Assembly (NCBI GenBank): GCA_947491935.1
Contig: CANLLF010000001.1
Coordinates: 248,001-312,000, forward strand
Length of the DNA stretch: 64,000 bases
Direction of reading: 5' to 3'
Source: an uncultured Roseicyclus sp.
GTDB lineage: Bacteria; Pseudomonadota; Alphaproteobacteria; Rhodobacterales; Rhodobacteraceae
Positions 27,433-36,238 of the stretch are shown here, piece after piece. Position numbers and translations under genes: made by a program. The notes beneath the pieces were generated by a model. It was not told where the DNA came from and made no database searches. It worked only from the letters and a program-made list of their open reading frames with translations. The first letter of the stretch is position 1, and every line of letters starts with the position of its first letter.

Positions 27433-29189
27433 ATCTTCACCTTCGCGATACAGAACAGGTTCTGCGTTTCGAAATCCCGATCTTCGAGATGGGGATATCT
27501 CTGCCGTACCTCGTCGGTAAGCCGACCTAGCCCCGTTTCGGGCCGCGACAGCCGTTCTTCGCAGACCTCGATTTCGAAGTAACGCTCGGTAAGTGCGATA
27601 AGATCATCCAGCCTGATCCGATTCAGGCCTCGGGCAATGTAGTGATCGGGGCTGGGGTCGTAATCCACATGTCCCCAATCGACCATCTCCCTTTGCGCCG
27701 GGTCCGTAAGGTCTATCTTGCTGACGCCCTTGGGCTGCACATGGTGCCCGTTCCAACAGTAGAAGTTGTGGTGGTTGTAAAGGATCTTGCCGCCCGGCTT
27801 CAGCCGCAGGGCGATGGCCTCAAAGACGCTTTCAATCCCCTGCAGGTGCTCGGTGACATTGTGCAGGACAGCTATGTCGAACACCCGGTCCTCAGGCAGT
27901 TCTTCGATGGCGGTCGCCTGGACATCCCACGGCTCAAACATCGCCGAGAGCTCGGCGGGTGTCCATCCGAACTCCATTTTGGCTGAATTGGCCGAGAGGT
28001 TCTTCACCCGGTCCCGGTCCAGCTTGATGATCGGATCAAGCCCAAGGTAGTTTGCGGCGCCAGCGGCCAGGCAACCGAAGCCGTGCAATCCCGGTCCGCA
28101 TCCGACATCAAGCACCGACTGACCCTTGATTTGGTCCTGAACCGTATTGATCCACTTCATGTAGCCGAACTGATGGGCGCGCTCGAACACATCGGGGTGA
28201 AACGCGCGGGCCCGCCAGGGTTTGTCGCGGTTATTGGTCCAATAGGCTCGTCTTGCCATCGCGGCAGACGCGCGGAAAGATTTCGGAGGAGCGGGCAGTC
28301 CACCTTTTGTGTGTTGCAGCGACATGATCTCGGCGAACCAGCCGAGTTGCTCCGGATCTGCCCCGGCATTTGCCAACTGCGACTCCCGTTTGTCCCACTC
28401 CCTCAGGATGCGACGGCTCGACGGCATCCTGCCAAGGACCTCATATGCCTGTGTCCATTGACCCGATTTAATCAGTTCGCAAATAAGCGATAGCTGGAAC
28501 GGGCCAAGCCCTCCCAACCCACCTTCCACAAGCCGCCATCTTGCCGGGTGCTCTAACGGGGTTTGTTCCACCACACTTGTCAGATCCTCATCAGACAGGC
28601 GCACCTCGAAGGCGACCGTATTACAACTGCCTTCCTCATCGGCTTCGAGTACAGACAACACACCTTGATCGACCAAAGCCTGCAGGTAGGCCATCATCGC
28701 GAAATAGTTGGAGTGGTTCGCATTCTTGATGAGAAGGCGCGACCCGTCGCGAAGTCCGGACGCCACCGACAGCAACGCATCCCGCAGAGGTGCCGGTTTT
28801 TTCGGAGCATCGATCAAGCAAAGGTCGATCTTCTCACCGGTCCATCGAAAGGCCTCGAAGTCCGTTTCGTGCACCTCGACCGTGAGCGCGCGAACTTGCA
28901 TCAACTCCTGATAAATCTCGCGAAAATTTTCACCAGGATTGAGGAGGGCCGGAACCCGTTTGGCATGATCCCCGGTCCATACGAAGGAATCCACCACATG
29001 GAGATGCCCCTTGGGCGCGAGGATCTCGCTTATGGCGCCAAGCCACGGCCCGATCTCGACGATCACGGCTTCGGACGGCAGACCCTTCGACATGCGCGTG
29101 ACAAGGTCAACATCCCGGTCCGACGTCATCCTTGGAAGTTCGTCCACCGCGAAAATCTCGTGAGGCCTGTTCGCTGTCTCCCTGTTCAA
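27429..29189 (-). CDS. double-domain class I SAM methyltransferase
   Basis: A 586-residue protein with two Rossmann-like methyltransferase domains. The N-terminal one (residues 20-190) has motif I EIGPWLGAISE; the C-terminal one (345-560) has motif I LDVGCGPGLHGFG and motif IV VLHNVTEH. A helical linker joins them. The family is common next to O-antigen and glycan genes, where such enzymes methylate sugars. The start is uncertain: TTG at 29189, or an ATG at 29129. Convergent with the glycosyltransferase operon. Specific acceptor unknown. Confidence 0.82.
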   Translation of the reverse strand: MNRETANRPHEIFAVDELPRMTSDRDVDLVTRMSKGLPSEAVIVEIGPWLGAISEILAPKGHLHVVDSFVWTGDHAKRVPALLNPGENFREIYQELMQVRALTVEVHETDFEAFRWTGEKIDLCLIDAPKKPAPLRDALLSVASGLRDGSRLLIKNANHSNYFAMMAYLQALVDQGVLSVLEADEEGSCNTVAFEVRLSDEDLTSVVEQTPLEHPARWRLVEGGLGGLGPFQLSLICELIKSGQWTQAYEVLGRMPSSRRILREWDKRESQLANAGADPEQLGWFAEIMSLQHTKGGLPAPPKSFRASAAMARRAYWTNNRDKPWRARAFHPDVFERAHQFGYMKWINTVQDQIKGQSVLDVGCGPGLHGFGCLAAGAANYLGLDPIIKLDRDRVKNLSANSAKMEFGWTPAELSAMFEPWDVQATAIEELPEDRVFDIAVLHNVTEHLQGIESVFEAIALRLKPGGKILYNHHNFYCWNGHHVQPKGVSKIDLTDPAQREMVDWGHVDYDPSPDHYIARGLNRIRLDDLIALTERYFEIEVCEERLSRPETGLGRLTDEVRQRYPHLEDRDFETQNLFCIAKVKI

Positions 29190-29690
29190 ACCGGCTTAAT
29201 CCTTCGATGAATGTCCACGCAAAACCGACTCATGATCCGACCCTTCGTTTTCAAACATCGCCTTGAAGGTCTTGCAACCCGCTACCGACGCGATCCGCGG
29301 GCTTTCAGGATGCACAGACATTGAGCATTTCGGATGATCGCCTGGCGGCAACAGGCAGGAAATCGCCTGTCGGCCGGATAAAGCCTACACCGCGTTGTCT
29401 ATGCCGGAACCAGAATGCAGTGAGTGGAGTTCGTCATACAGTGTTCAGTTCCCAGTACAATGTTGCCCACGCAACTTCCAGTAAGCCGCTATGCGTACGC
29501 GATGATGATGACACGGGACGACTATGACACATCTTGGCACGACTATGACACGACAATGCCACGGTTCCATCATCGCTCTGACCTAGTTTTGAGTAACAAC
29601 TGACGATGTCGCTGTTTCTTTGATCTGCTGCCGGCCCGAATTTTGCATCTGCGTTCGGGCTCAGGTCTGCCAATATGAATGAGGTTCGTT
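29190..29690. other. gene-free interval with a 12-bp direct repeat
   Basis: About 500 bases of lower-GC DNA without a supportable gene. A direct repeat CGACTATGACAC occurs at 29519-29530 and 29540-29551, 21 bp apart (two helical turns), 140 bases upstream of the small secreted protein. Confidence 0.5.
29519..29551. repeat. phased direct repeat CGACTATGACAC x2
   Basis: Two identical 12-mers with a 21-bp period. Same-face spacing suggests a regulator binding site (winged-helix response-regulator types bind direct repeats), but no partner is known. Confidence 0.4.
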
Positions 29691-30002
29691 ATGCTAGCAC
29701 GCACAACATCCGTATCGCTCGCCGCTGTCTGCGCGGCGCTCTTCACACTTGCCCCTGCCGCGCAAGCTGCCACGTGCGCTGACCGCTCAGAAGTCGTGTC
29801 AGCGTTGTCTGACCGGTTTGGCGAAGCGCTATATGGCAATGCCGTTTCCAACACCGGGGACGTTCTGGAGATCTACTCCAATTCGGCGAGCGAGACGTGG
29901 ACAATCCTGGTTACCCTGCCCGATCGCGGGCTGTCTTGCCTCGTTGCGGCGGGGACAGGTGATCAGCACCTGGAGCTGCAATTGGCCAACCTGGAAGGCT
30001 GA
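29691..30002 (+). CDS. small secreted protein, unknown function
   Basis: A 103-residue precursor with a clear Sec signal peptide (MLARTTSVSLAAVCAALFTL, cleavage predicted after AQA). The mature part is about 77 residues with two Cys (ATCADR near its start and LSCLVAAG near its end) that could pair. The ATG at 29691 follows GAGG; an ATG at 29679 would add four residues. Short conserved-looking C-terminal region; family not recognised. Confidence 0.7.
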   Translation: MLARTTSVSLAAVCAALFTLAPAAQAATCADRSEVVSALSDRFGEALYGNAVSNTGDVLEIYSNSASETWTILVTLPDRGLSCLVAAGTGDQHLELQLANLEG

Positions 30003-30117
30003 GCCGTTTCCGAGGCGTAAAGCCACTTCAAGCACGGGGTCCGTTGGACCACAACTGCAAACCTGTTGTGCTATACGCTAGCGCCGCCGTTCCTAAGCGC
30101 CTCGAACACTTCTAGTA

Positions 30118-30576
30118 TCAGTCGCCGCTATACTCCGAGCGGCTGAACTCGCGGACGACGTTGCGCCACTGGTCCGGATTGCCAAGGGTTTCGGAATCGT
30201 CTTGCGCCAACTGGCGCAATGCAACGGTCCGCGCGCCAAGGAAGCGATCAATGTCTTCGGCACCTGCGAGGTGGTCCATCCAAAGCGCATCCAACTGGGC
30301 GATCTCATCGGGTGAGATCGCCCGGTAGGTATACGCAACCCTGAAATCGAGGTCCTTTTCGATTTCCTGCTCGACCATTCTGCGTATCTCACCCGAGATG
30401 TGATTACCGCTCACGCTATCGGACAGCCCGTCGCGAACTGACATCCAGGCCAGTTCATGCTGCAGTGAGTCCTCGGGATCGGCCGCCCCAGACGCGGTAC
30501 GGGTTGCAACAAAAGAGCCGAGCACGAAAAGCTTGAAGGCTCGGCTGAGATGACGGAGGTGCGGTTTATACTTCAT
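30118..30576 (-). CDS. hypothetical protein with N-terminal hydrophobic segment
   Basis: A 152-residue protein. The first ~28 residues resemble a signal peptide or membrane anchor (KLFVLGSFVAT...ASG), and the mature part is acidic and helical. No recognised family. It starts about 60 bases from the end of the next minus-strand gene and could be transcribed with it. Confidence 0.6.
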   Translation of the reverse strand: MKYKPHLRHLSRAFKLFVLGSFVATRTASGAADPEDSLQHELAWMSVRDGLSDSVSGNHISGEIRRMVEQEIEKDLDFRVAYTYRAISPDEIAQLDALWMDHLAGAEDIDRFLGARTVALRQLAQDDSETLGNPDQWRNVVREFSRSEYSGD

Positions 30577-30639
30577 GATTACTTACTGTTTCCAAAAAAA
30601 TCGCGTCGATCTTATACGTCTCTTACCCGTTTATTGCGT

Positions 30640-31638
30640 TCATTCCGGCGCTTGCACGATGCCAGCAACCGAATAATCGTTGCTGCCCCCGAGCACTGAC
30701 ATGAATATCAACGTCTCTATGTCGAGCGTATCGTCCATATCAACCCCTAGTTCTCCATTCGATACCGAACTGACCAAACGGGTTTCCTCCGCCTGTTCTC
30801 TGATCGATTGCAGTTCGGCGAGATCCTCGAGTATCTGATCTATGAGTTCCGCATTGGCAGTGCCCGCCACGTTGACCGGAACGTCGTTGAAACCGGCAAG
30901 AATATCGGCAAGGTCGATTTCGGTCGTTTCAATTCCCTCGAACAGGTACAGTTTGTCTTCATCGACCTCGCTGATCGGGAAAGACAAGAGTTGCATCTCG
31001 GTACCGTCGTCCGTGCTTGGAACGACGACGGTTATCGTGTCTCCCTGAACGATGATACGACGGAGCAGGTCGGCGCCCTCGTTAAAACCCGCGATGACCT
31101 CTTCATTGAAGGGGTCCGGGGGGAGTACATCTGCGCCGTCGACAATCTCTTCACTGAGCAGCGTCCCCGCAAACATCGACTGGATGACGGCCACTTCGAC
31201 ATCGTCCGATCCGGCAGGGTCGCTGTTGCCGTAGCGCTCGTCTTCCCCAATAAAAATGTCGCTTAGCCAGACCCGGTCGATGTTGATGGTACCGCCCTTG
31301 ACCCCCTCGAAGGTGACCAGCACACGTTCGTCAAAATCAATTTCATCGTTCTGCCCGCCGGCCATGACGCCGATCCCGTCCACCGGATCCCAATACAGTT
31401 GGGCCGGGACCCAGGACACCCCGTCGATACCCCGCCGTTCGGCCCTGATCGTCGCCCCCCATGCAAAGCACTCCTGCTGCTCGAAGCAGCCCGCGAAGGC
31501 AACGTCCCGAAAATCCAGATGACCGCGGAGGTCCCGATCGATCAGCCCTGCTTCGTCAGCCTGAGACAGCGCAACGCTCGGCATCATGATCGCTAAGAGG
31601 CCAAGTGACAGAAAAGCCGTCGTTCCCGATGGGATCAT
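30640..31638 (-). CDS. secreted hypothetical protein, acidic
   Basis: A protein of 332 residues from the ATG at 31638, which follows GAGG. A Sec signal peptide is present (residues 1-24, ending ALSQA). The mature part is very acidic (calcium-binding-like or simply halophile-adapted), with an early Cys pair (GCFEQQEC). The frame extends to 31728 without a good ribosome site. No recognised family. A set of direct repeats lies 80-150 bases upstream. Confidence 0.65.
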   Translation of the reverse strand: MIPSGTTAFLSLGLLAIMMPSVALSQADEAGLIDRDLRGHLDFRDVAFAGCFEQQECFAWGATIRAERRGIDGVSWVPAQLYWDPVDGIGVMAGGQNDEIDFDERVLVTFEGVKGGTINIDRVWLSDIFIGEDERYGNSDPAGSDDVEVAVIQSMFAGTLLSEEIVDGADVLPPDPFNEEVIAGFNEGADLLRRIIVQGDTITVVVPSTDDGTEMQLLSFPISEVDEDKLYLFEGIETTEIDLADILAGFNDVPVNVAGTANAELIDQILEDLAELQSIREQAEETRLVSSVSNGELGVDMDDTLDIETLIFMSVLGGSNDYSVAGIVQAPE

Positions 31639-32490
31639 GTCTTGCCTCTTCAGTGAGTTGGACCAGAGAACGATACTGGGCAGAAATTTCCCCATCCGGT
31701 CGCATTGAAAATTCATCATGTATGGCATCTATATGTATGGCACCAATGCAACAACCCAGCATCTATATGTATGGCATCAATGCAACTGGTTAGCTACATA
31801 TCCTAGTTAGCGACATATTGAATTTTTATCAACCTCATGCTTACGACTTCGTTAACGGTCGCGGGGGTTATGCAACATCGTGGCATCGCATGGATTTCGG
31901 CCAACTCAAAGAAAACCGGGGCAGCGGTCGACCCGTTTTGGTCTTGCCGATTTCGCTCAGCGGCTTTGAGATCCCGACAACATGTTGCATCCGCACGGGC
32001 GAGACGATTACGTCGCACCGGATTGGTCAGTTCAGCCGCCTCGTTACACAAGGCGCAGTCTAAAGTAATCCAGTGTTAGCAGCGCCTTGTGCGGTCGCGA
32101 GGAACCACAAGTCGCGCCTTGTTTTGTGGCCTGGCGCATGGGTGTTGGGCAGACGTTGCGATGTCAGGACATCGTTTTTCGAACAGCCCCTGGCGCCGAA
32201 GGAAAGCCATTGCCCGACCCCCTCGGCACGGAACCGATCGCTCACCGGAAGGGCGATTGGTGATGCGAAGATCGTGTCCTGACTGTCATCGCTCTGGAAA
32301 TAGTCAATCCGACAATTGGGGTCAAAGCGCCACCGAGATCCACGACGAATCCACCCGCTACGCTCACAACACGTCCTGACGTGGACCCACGCAGCGCTGG
32401 CAACCCGGGATCAACAGCCCCACGCCCTGATCGCAGGGAACCGGTGCGATCACCGACGATAGCGAGCATCCCAGGTCTCCGTTTGCGTTT
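31639..32490. other. gene-free, lower-GC interval with direct repeats
   Basis: About 850 bases without a gene that can be supported on either strand; short open frames here lack ribosome sites and family resemblance. The only structure is the repeat cluster at 31718-31786. The composition is lower in GC than the neighbours, in keeping with acquired or decaying DNA. Confidence 0.45.
31718..31786. repeat. imperfect direct repeats (28 bp, period 34)
   Basis: A 28-bp unit beginning GCATCTATATGTATGGCA occurs at 31725-31752 and 31759-31786 with one mismatch; the inner motif ATGTATGGCAYC appears a third time at 31718. It is upstream of the 31638 gene start, so it may be an operator array or a slippage product. 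Confidence 0.6.
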
Positions 32491-32961
32491 TCACTCTGCG
32501 CCGATACTGCTTTCAATCGCCGATAAACCCGCATCGAAGAAGTCACCAATGAGGGCTTCCATGGACGGATCGTCGGACGAGAAGTTGGCGGACCAGCTGA
32601 TGAGCGCCCCATCAAGCGACTCGATTGAAAGCGTCGCCGTGTAGTTTTCAAGCGGGACCGGCGCGCTTGAGATCACGTAGGTGTAAGATAACCCATGCTC
32701 TGCGGCGATGCGCTGCTCGACTATTTCGGCGCCATCCGTGGTGGTCAGACGGCGATGCAGCCGGCCGTCGATCACATTCAGGCTGCAAGCAAGGATATCG
32801 GGATGCCAGTCATCGATATCGCAGAAATCGCCAGCCAAATGCCACACGTGAGTGGCTGACGCCGTCAGTTGGAGCGTGCGTTGTACGTTGTAATCTTCGG
32901 CCGCCGCAGCAGTCGAGAGGAGCCCGGACAATGCGCCGATCGTCAATGTGGTCGGTTTCAT
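32491..32961 (-). CDS. secreted SRPBCC-fold protein
   Basis: A 156-residue precursor with an N-terminal signal peptide (residues 1-20, TAAAA) and a START/SRPBCC-type domain, recognised from the pattern of WHLAGDFCDIDDWHPDI early on and the alternating beta-strand region that follows. Such folds bind hydrophobic ligands or act as small cyclases. It is secreted, which is less common. Alone on its strand; a regulator gene is divergent 203 bases away. Confidence 0.7.
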   Translation of the reverse strand: MKPTTLTIGALSGLLSTAAAAEDYNVQRTLQLTASATHVWHLAGDFCDIDDWHPDILACSLNVIDGRLHRRLTTTDGAEIVEQRIAAEHGLSYTYVISSAPVPLENYTATLSIESLDGALISWSANFSSDDPSMEALIGDFFDAGLSAIESSIGAE

Positions 32962-33164
32962 ACGTCACCTTGTTCTCTAGCGGTTTGATTTCGTGGGAAT
33001 TCCCGTGAAGTCAGCCGTTGTGCGTCATTCGGCCGATCATCCGTAATCCCTTTCGCCTCTGGGCCCGGTCGGGCACCTGCGAGACGCTCAGCCGAAGCAG
33101 GAAAGTTCTCCTTGCGTCGCGATGTGCCTTCTCGCACGCTCAGTCGACCACAAAAGTTTTTTAG

Positions 33165-34727
33165 ATGTCCCGAAGCAATCCCGAAGAAATCACGAAATCT
33201 CCTGAAGTGTTCCGGCTTGGCGACTTCTCGTTTTCATTGAAAACCAAGGAGTTGCGGGATCAAGCGGGCCACGCCATCCACTTGCGCAACCAGACCGCCG
33301 AGGTCCTGGCATACTTGCTTCGGCATCAAGGTGAGGTCGTGTCAAAGACGGAATTGTTCGACGGCGTTTGGGCCGGATCCGCGGTCACCGATGACAGTCT
33401 CGTGCAATGCATTTCTGAAATACGGCGCGTGCTCAATGATCGCGATCACACGATTATCCAGACCTCGTCCAAGAAGGGCTATAGAGCAACTGCTACTCCG
33501 GTCCTGACGGACCCGATGCCTGCCGCGCCCCCGCCGTTTCGCGACCAACCGTCGATCGCGGTGTTGGCCTTCGAGGATTTCAGCGCGGGCGACGAGAGCA
33601 ACTATTTGAGTGACGCCATCCCCGAAGGAATAATCGCTGAACTGTCGCGTTTCTCCGAACTGGCAGTAATTGCCCGCAATTCCAGCTTCAGCTTTCGGGG
33701 GGCGCCGGTTCAGGTCCAGGACATCTCGCGAACGCTCGGCGTTCGATATGTGCTGGAAGGAAGCCAACAGAAGAATGGCAACCGGTTGCGTGTGACCGTC
33801 CAGTTGATCGATGCATCGGTAGGGCACCATCTCTGGTCTGAGGTATACGAGCGCGATCTGAGCGACATGTTCGTCGTCCAAGATGACATCGTTCGCCGGG
33901 TGGTGGCGACGGTTGCCCAAAAGGTCATCAGGTTCGAGGGGCGGCCCGCGACGGCATCGGAAGCCTCAAGACGTTCAGCCCTGTTGCATCACCTTGAGGG
34001 GCGACAACACTTCTTAAGGTTCACCCCTGACGACAACGAAAAAGCACGGCAGGCAAATCAGGCAGCGATCAAGGCCGATCCGTCGCAACCCTATGGCTAT
34101 GTCGGGCTGGCCTTCGTCCACATCAATGGACATCGCTGGGGCTGGACGGATCTCAGCCGAGCCGAAGCCCTGAACGAGGCCCGCAAAGCGGCCCAGAAGG
34201 CGGTAGAACTGGCGCCTGACTACTATGATAGCCATGCGGCGATGGCTTATGTGTGTTTGCAGGACAATGATCTCGACCGCGCCATTGCGCGCGCCCATCG
34301 CGCACTTGAGTTGAACCCTAACGACACGGTCGTCATGTGCGATCTCGCCGAATTTCTTGGATATGCGGGGCGGTTCGATGAGGCTGAGGCGCTGCTTCAA
34401 AAGGCGATGCGATTGGATCCGCTCTATCAGGACTGGATCAGGTGGAGCATGGGATGGGTCCAATGGCTTAACGGGAATTGCGAGGGCGCGCGCCAAACCA
34501 TCGATGCCATGACAGAGGTGCCGCCAATGGTAAATCGAGTGATTGCATGTATTCATATGGGCTTGGGCCAGCAGAAGGAAGCTCGGGAAGCTGTAGAGCG
34601 ATTGCTAGAATACGATCCCGAATACTCAATCAAAGATGTGTGCCGCAACTATCATGGAAAGTTCAAAAACACCGCCGACTTTCAACGTGTCGTGCAAAGC
34701 CTGCGTGGCGCCGGATTGCCTGAATAG
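33165..34727 (+). CDS. winged-helix (OmpR-type) transcriptional regulator with TPR repeats
   Basis: CadC-like architecture (520 aa) but soluble. Residues 15-105 are an OmpR/PhoB-type winged helix (HQGEVVSKTELFDGVWAG..). Residues 125-265 are the 'adenylate-cyclase-associated' FlgO/TolB-like domain (SIAVLAFEDFS..). Residues 280-510 are TPR repeats. There is no transmembrane helix, unlike CadC. Such proteins are often orphan regulators of unknown input. It sits alone beside several secreted proteins, which may be its targets. Direct repeats in this region would suit its winged-helix domain, by inference. Confidence 0.82.
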   Translation: MSRSNPEEITKSPEVFRLGDFSFSLKTKELRDQAGHAIHLRNQTAEVLAYLLRHQGEVVSKTELFDGVWAGSAVTDDSLVQCISEIRRVLNDRDHTIIQTSSKKGYRATATPVLTDPMPAAPPPFRDQPSIAVLAFEDFSAGDESNYLSDAIPEGIIAELSRFSELAVIARNSSFSFRGAPVQVQDISRTLGVRYVLEGSQQKNGNRLRVTVQLIDASVGHHLWSEVYERDLSDMFVVQDDIVRRVVATVAQKVIRFEGRPATASEASRRSALLHHLEGRQHFLRFTPDDNEKARQANQAAIKADPSQPYGYVGLAFVHINGHRWGWTDLSRAEALNEARKAAQKAVELAPDYYDSHAAMAYVCLQDNDLDRAIARAHRALELNPNDTVVMCDLAEFLGYAGRFDEAEALLQKAMRLDPLYQDWIRWSMGWVQWLNGNCEGARQTIDAMTEVPPMVNRVIACIHMGLGQQKEAREAVERLLEYDPEYSIKDVCRNYHGKFKNTADFQRVVQSLRGAGLPE

Positions 34728-35255
34728 AGCTGGCAAGTGGGGCGATATCGCGATGACATTCCTTGCCAATACTGAATGAATTTACCATCCGCCGATTTTG
34801 GGTTGCGTCCAACCGCTGGTGCAACGGCCCCGGGGCTGCGTTGACGAGAATTGGCCACTTTATCGAAGCCGCGCTGCGATGACGGGATATAGGATGGGGG
34901 GCAGCATAGGCCGTCTTGCCGAGAGTAAGATCATGGCGAGCAACGACGTGCGGTGTGGTACCAGACCAAGTTGAAAGCAGACGCTATTGGGCGGTTGATT
35001 GACTGATTCATTGATCGGCCATCCACTTAACCTATTGCGGCAAAACAGTTTCCTTCAGGGATATGGTATGGTGGAAAGGGAAACCTGGAACCCGTCGGCT
35101 CCTGAGGTTCCTTCGAAGCCGCTGCCGCCTGCCGATGCCGGGTATGCCGCCGGACCTTTGCTGTCGCAAAGGCCAATTGGTGCGGGTGACAGGAAAAACC
35201 TAGAACCCGCATCCCGGCCTCAAGTAGCCCGAAGGGTGGTAGACCAAGGATATGT
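34728..35255. other. gene-free interval downstream of tRNA-Leu
   Basis: About 530 bases with no supportable gene. A protein-like frame at 34999-35307 is partly the antisense of the tRNA and is not real. A copy of the tRNA 3' end (TTGGTGCGGGTGA) lies at 35177-35189, and a GGAACC/GGTTCC inverted repeat is near 35088-35112. Confidence 0.5.
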
Positions 35256-35340
35256 TGGTGCGGGTGAAGGGACTCGAACCCCCACGCCTTGCGGCGCCAG
35301 AACCTAAATCTGGTGCGTCTACCAGTTCCGCCACACCCGC
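35256..35340 (-). tRNA. tRNA-Leu (UAG)
   Basis: Full cloverleaf on the minus strand: acceptor GCGGGTG paired with CACCCGC, discriminator A and an encoded CCA. The anticodon loop is TTTAGGT between CCAGA and TCTGG, giving anticodon TAG (reads CUN, chiefly CUA). The long variable arm (CGCCGCAAGGCG) is class II, and the T-loop is GGTTCGAGTCC. 85 bases including CCA. Confidence 0.95.
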
Positions 35341-35500
35341 AACGCCTGCGCCTTTAGCAGGGACGAATTGACAATACGAGACTAAAAAACACCCCGCCAT
35401 TAACTCGCCAGTAACTTGGAATCGCCCAGTTAGCGCCCAATTTGACCGCGAGTTTTCCTCCATGTCCCGGACTGCCATCCGGAAAACCTGGGGAGGTGAC

Positions 35501-36112
35501 ATGACCGACGCTGCTTTCAACGACCAAGATAACACTCGCCCGATCAGCTCGGATGTCCTAGGCTCGCTGCTACAAACACGAGGCAGAACATGCCCGAACG
35601 AGCGAGCAGTAAATCAAATGAAAAACGTCACTCCGCGGCCGACCGCCCGCGTCGGTGCGGAAGCTGGTGCCTGTGAGGCTGGCTTCGCCCCTGGAACACT
35701 TATCCTGACGCTCGACGGGGAAATACCTGTCGAGTTTCTGACACCCGGCGATCGGGTTATCACACGGCGCGGCGTCCGCAGCCTGAAGGCCATCATGCGC
35801 CATGGTCTGCCGGAGGGCACGGCACGCATCAAAATCGCGGCGGACGCCCTTGGTGGTAAACCTGAAAAAGACATCACACTGATGCCCGGCCAGCGCATGA
35901 TCATCCGCGACTGGCGCGCGCGTGCGTTGTGGGGCACGGATATCGCTGCGCCCCAGGCTGCGCGGCTGGTGGATGGCGAATACATCACCTCCGAGGCCGG
36001 CGGCTCCCAGATCATGCTGTCCCTCTATTTCGGGGTGCCCGAGGTGATTTACGCAAACGGGTTGGAACTTGCCTCCGCCGACAAAGCGAAAGTAACCGCC
36101 ACCACGCCATAG
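35501..36112 (+). CDS. Hint-fold domain protein
   Basis: A 203-residue protein with a Hedgehog/intein (Hint) fold of the type common in roseobacters. The domain begins GFAPGTLILTLDGEIPVEFL (residues 63-82), where the typical start is Cys; here it is Gly, so autoprocessing by thioester chemistry is unlikely. The rest follows the family (PGDRVITRRG, LMPGQRMIIRDWRA). The ATG at 35501 follows GGGAGG; an ATG at 35462 is less supported. No neighbours of related function. Confidence 0.8.
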   Translation: MTDAAFNDQDNTRPISSDVLGSLLQTRGRTCPNERAVNQMKNVTPRPTARVGAEAGACEAGFAPGTLILTLDGEIPVEFLTPGDRVITRRGVRSLKAIMRHGLPEGTARIKIAADALGGKPEKDITLMPGQRMIIRDWRARALWGTDIAAPQAARLVDGEYITSEAGGSQIMLSLYFGVPEVIYANGLELASADKAKVTATTP

Positions 36113-36238
36113 ACCTGCGCTTGCGCGCGCCCATCAAGGGCTCCCTACCGAACGACCCTCCGTGACCCGGCGATGCAGACCGCCCCCACCACGGACCCAA
36201 CGGCGCCCCATGGCAGCGGGGCGCCGTTACTTTGCGGA

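Noticed and set aside
31718-31786. Repeats as a CRISPR array
   Set aside because: Only two units and a partial third, a spacer of 6 bases, and no cas genes.
31803-32469. Several short frames in the gene-free region, considered as transposase or IS remnants
   Set aside because: No catalytic motif, no terminal inverted repeats and no target duplication could be seen.
34999-35307. A 102-codon frame ending GEGTRTPTPCGART
   Set aside because: Its end is a translation of the antisense of tRNA-Leu, a common annotation artefact, and the rest has no family or ribosome site.
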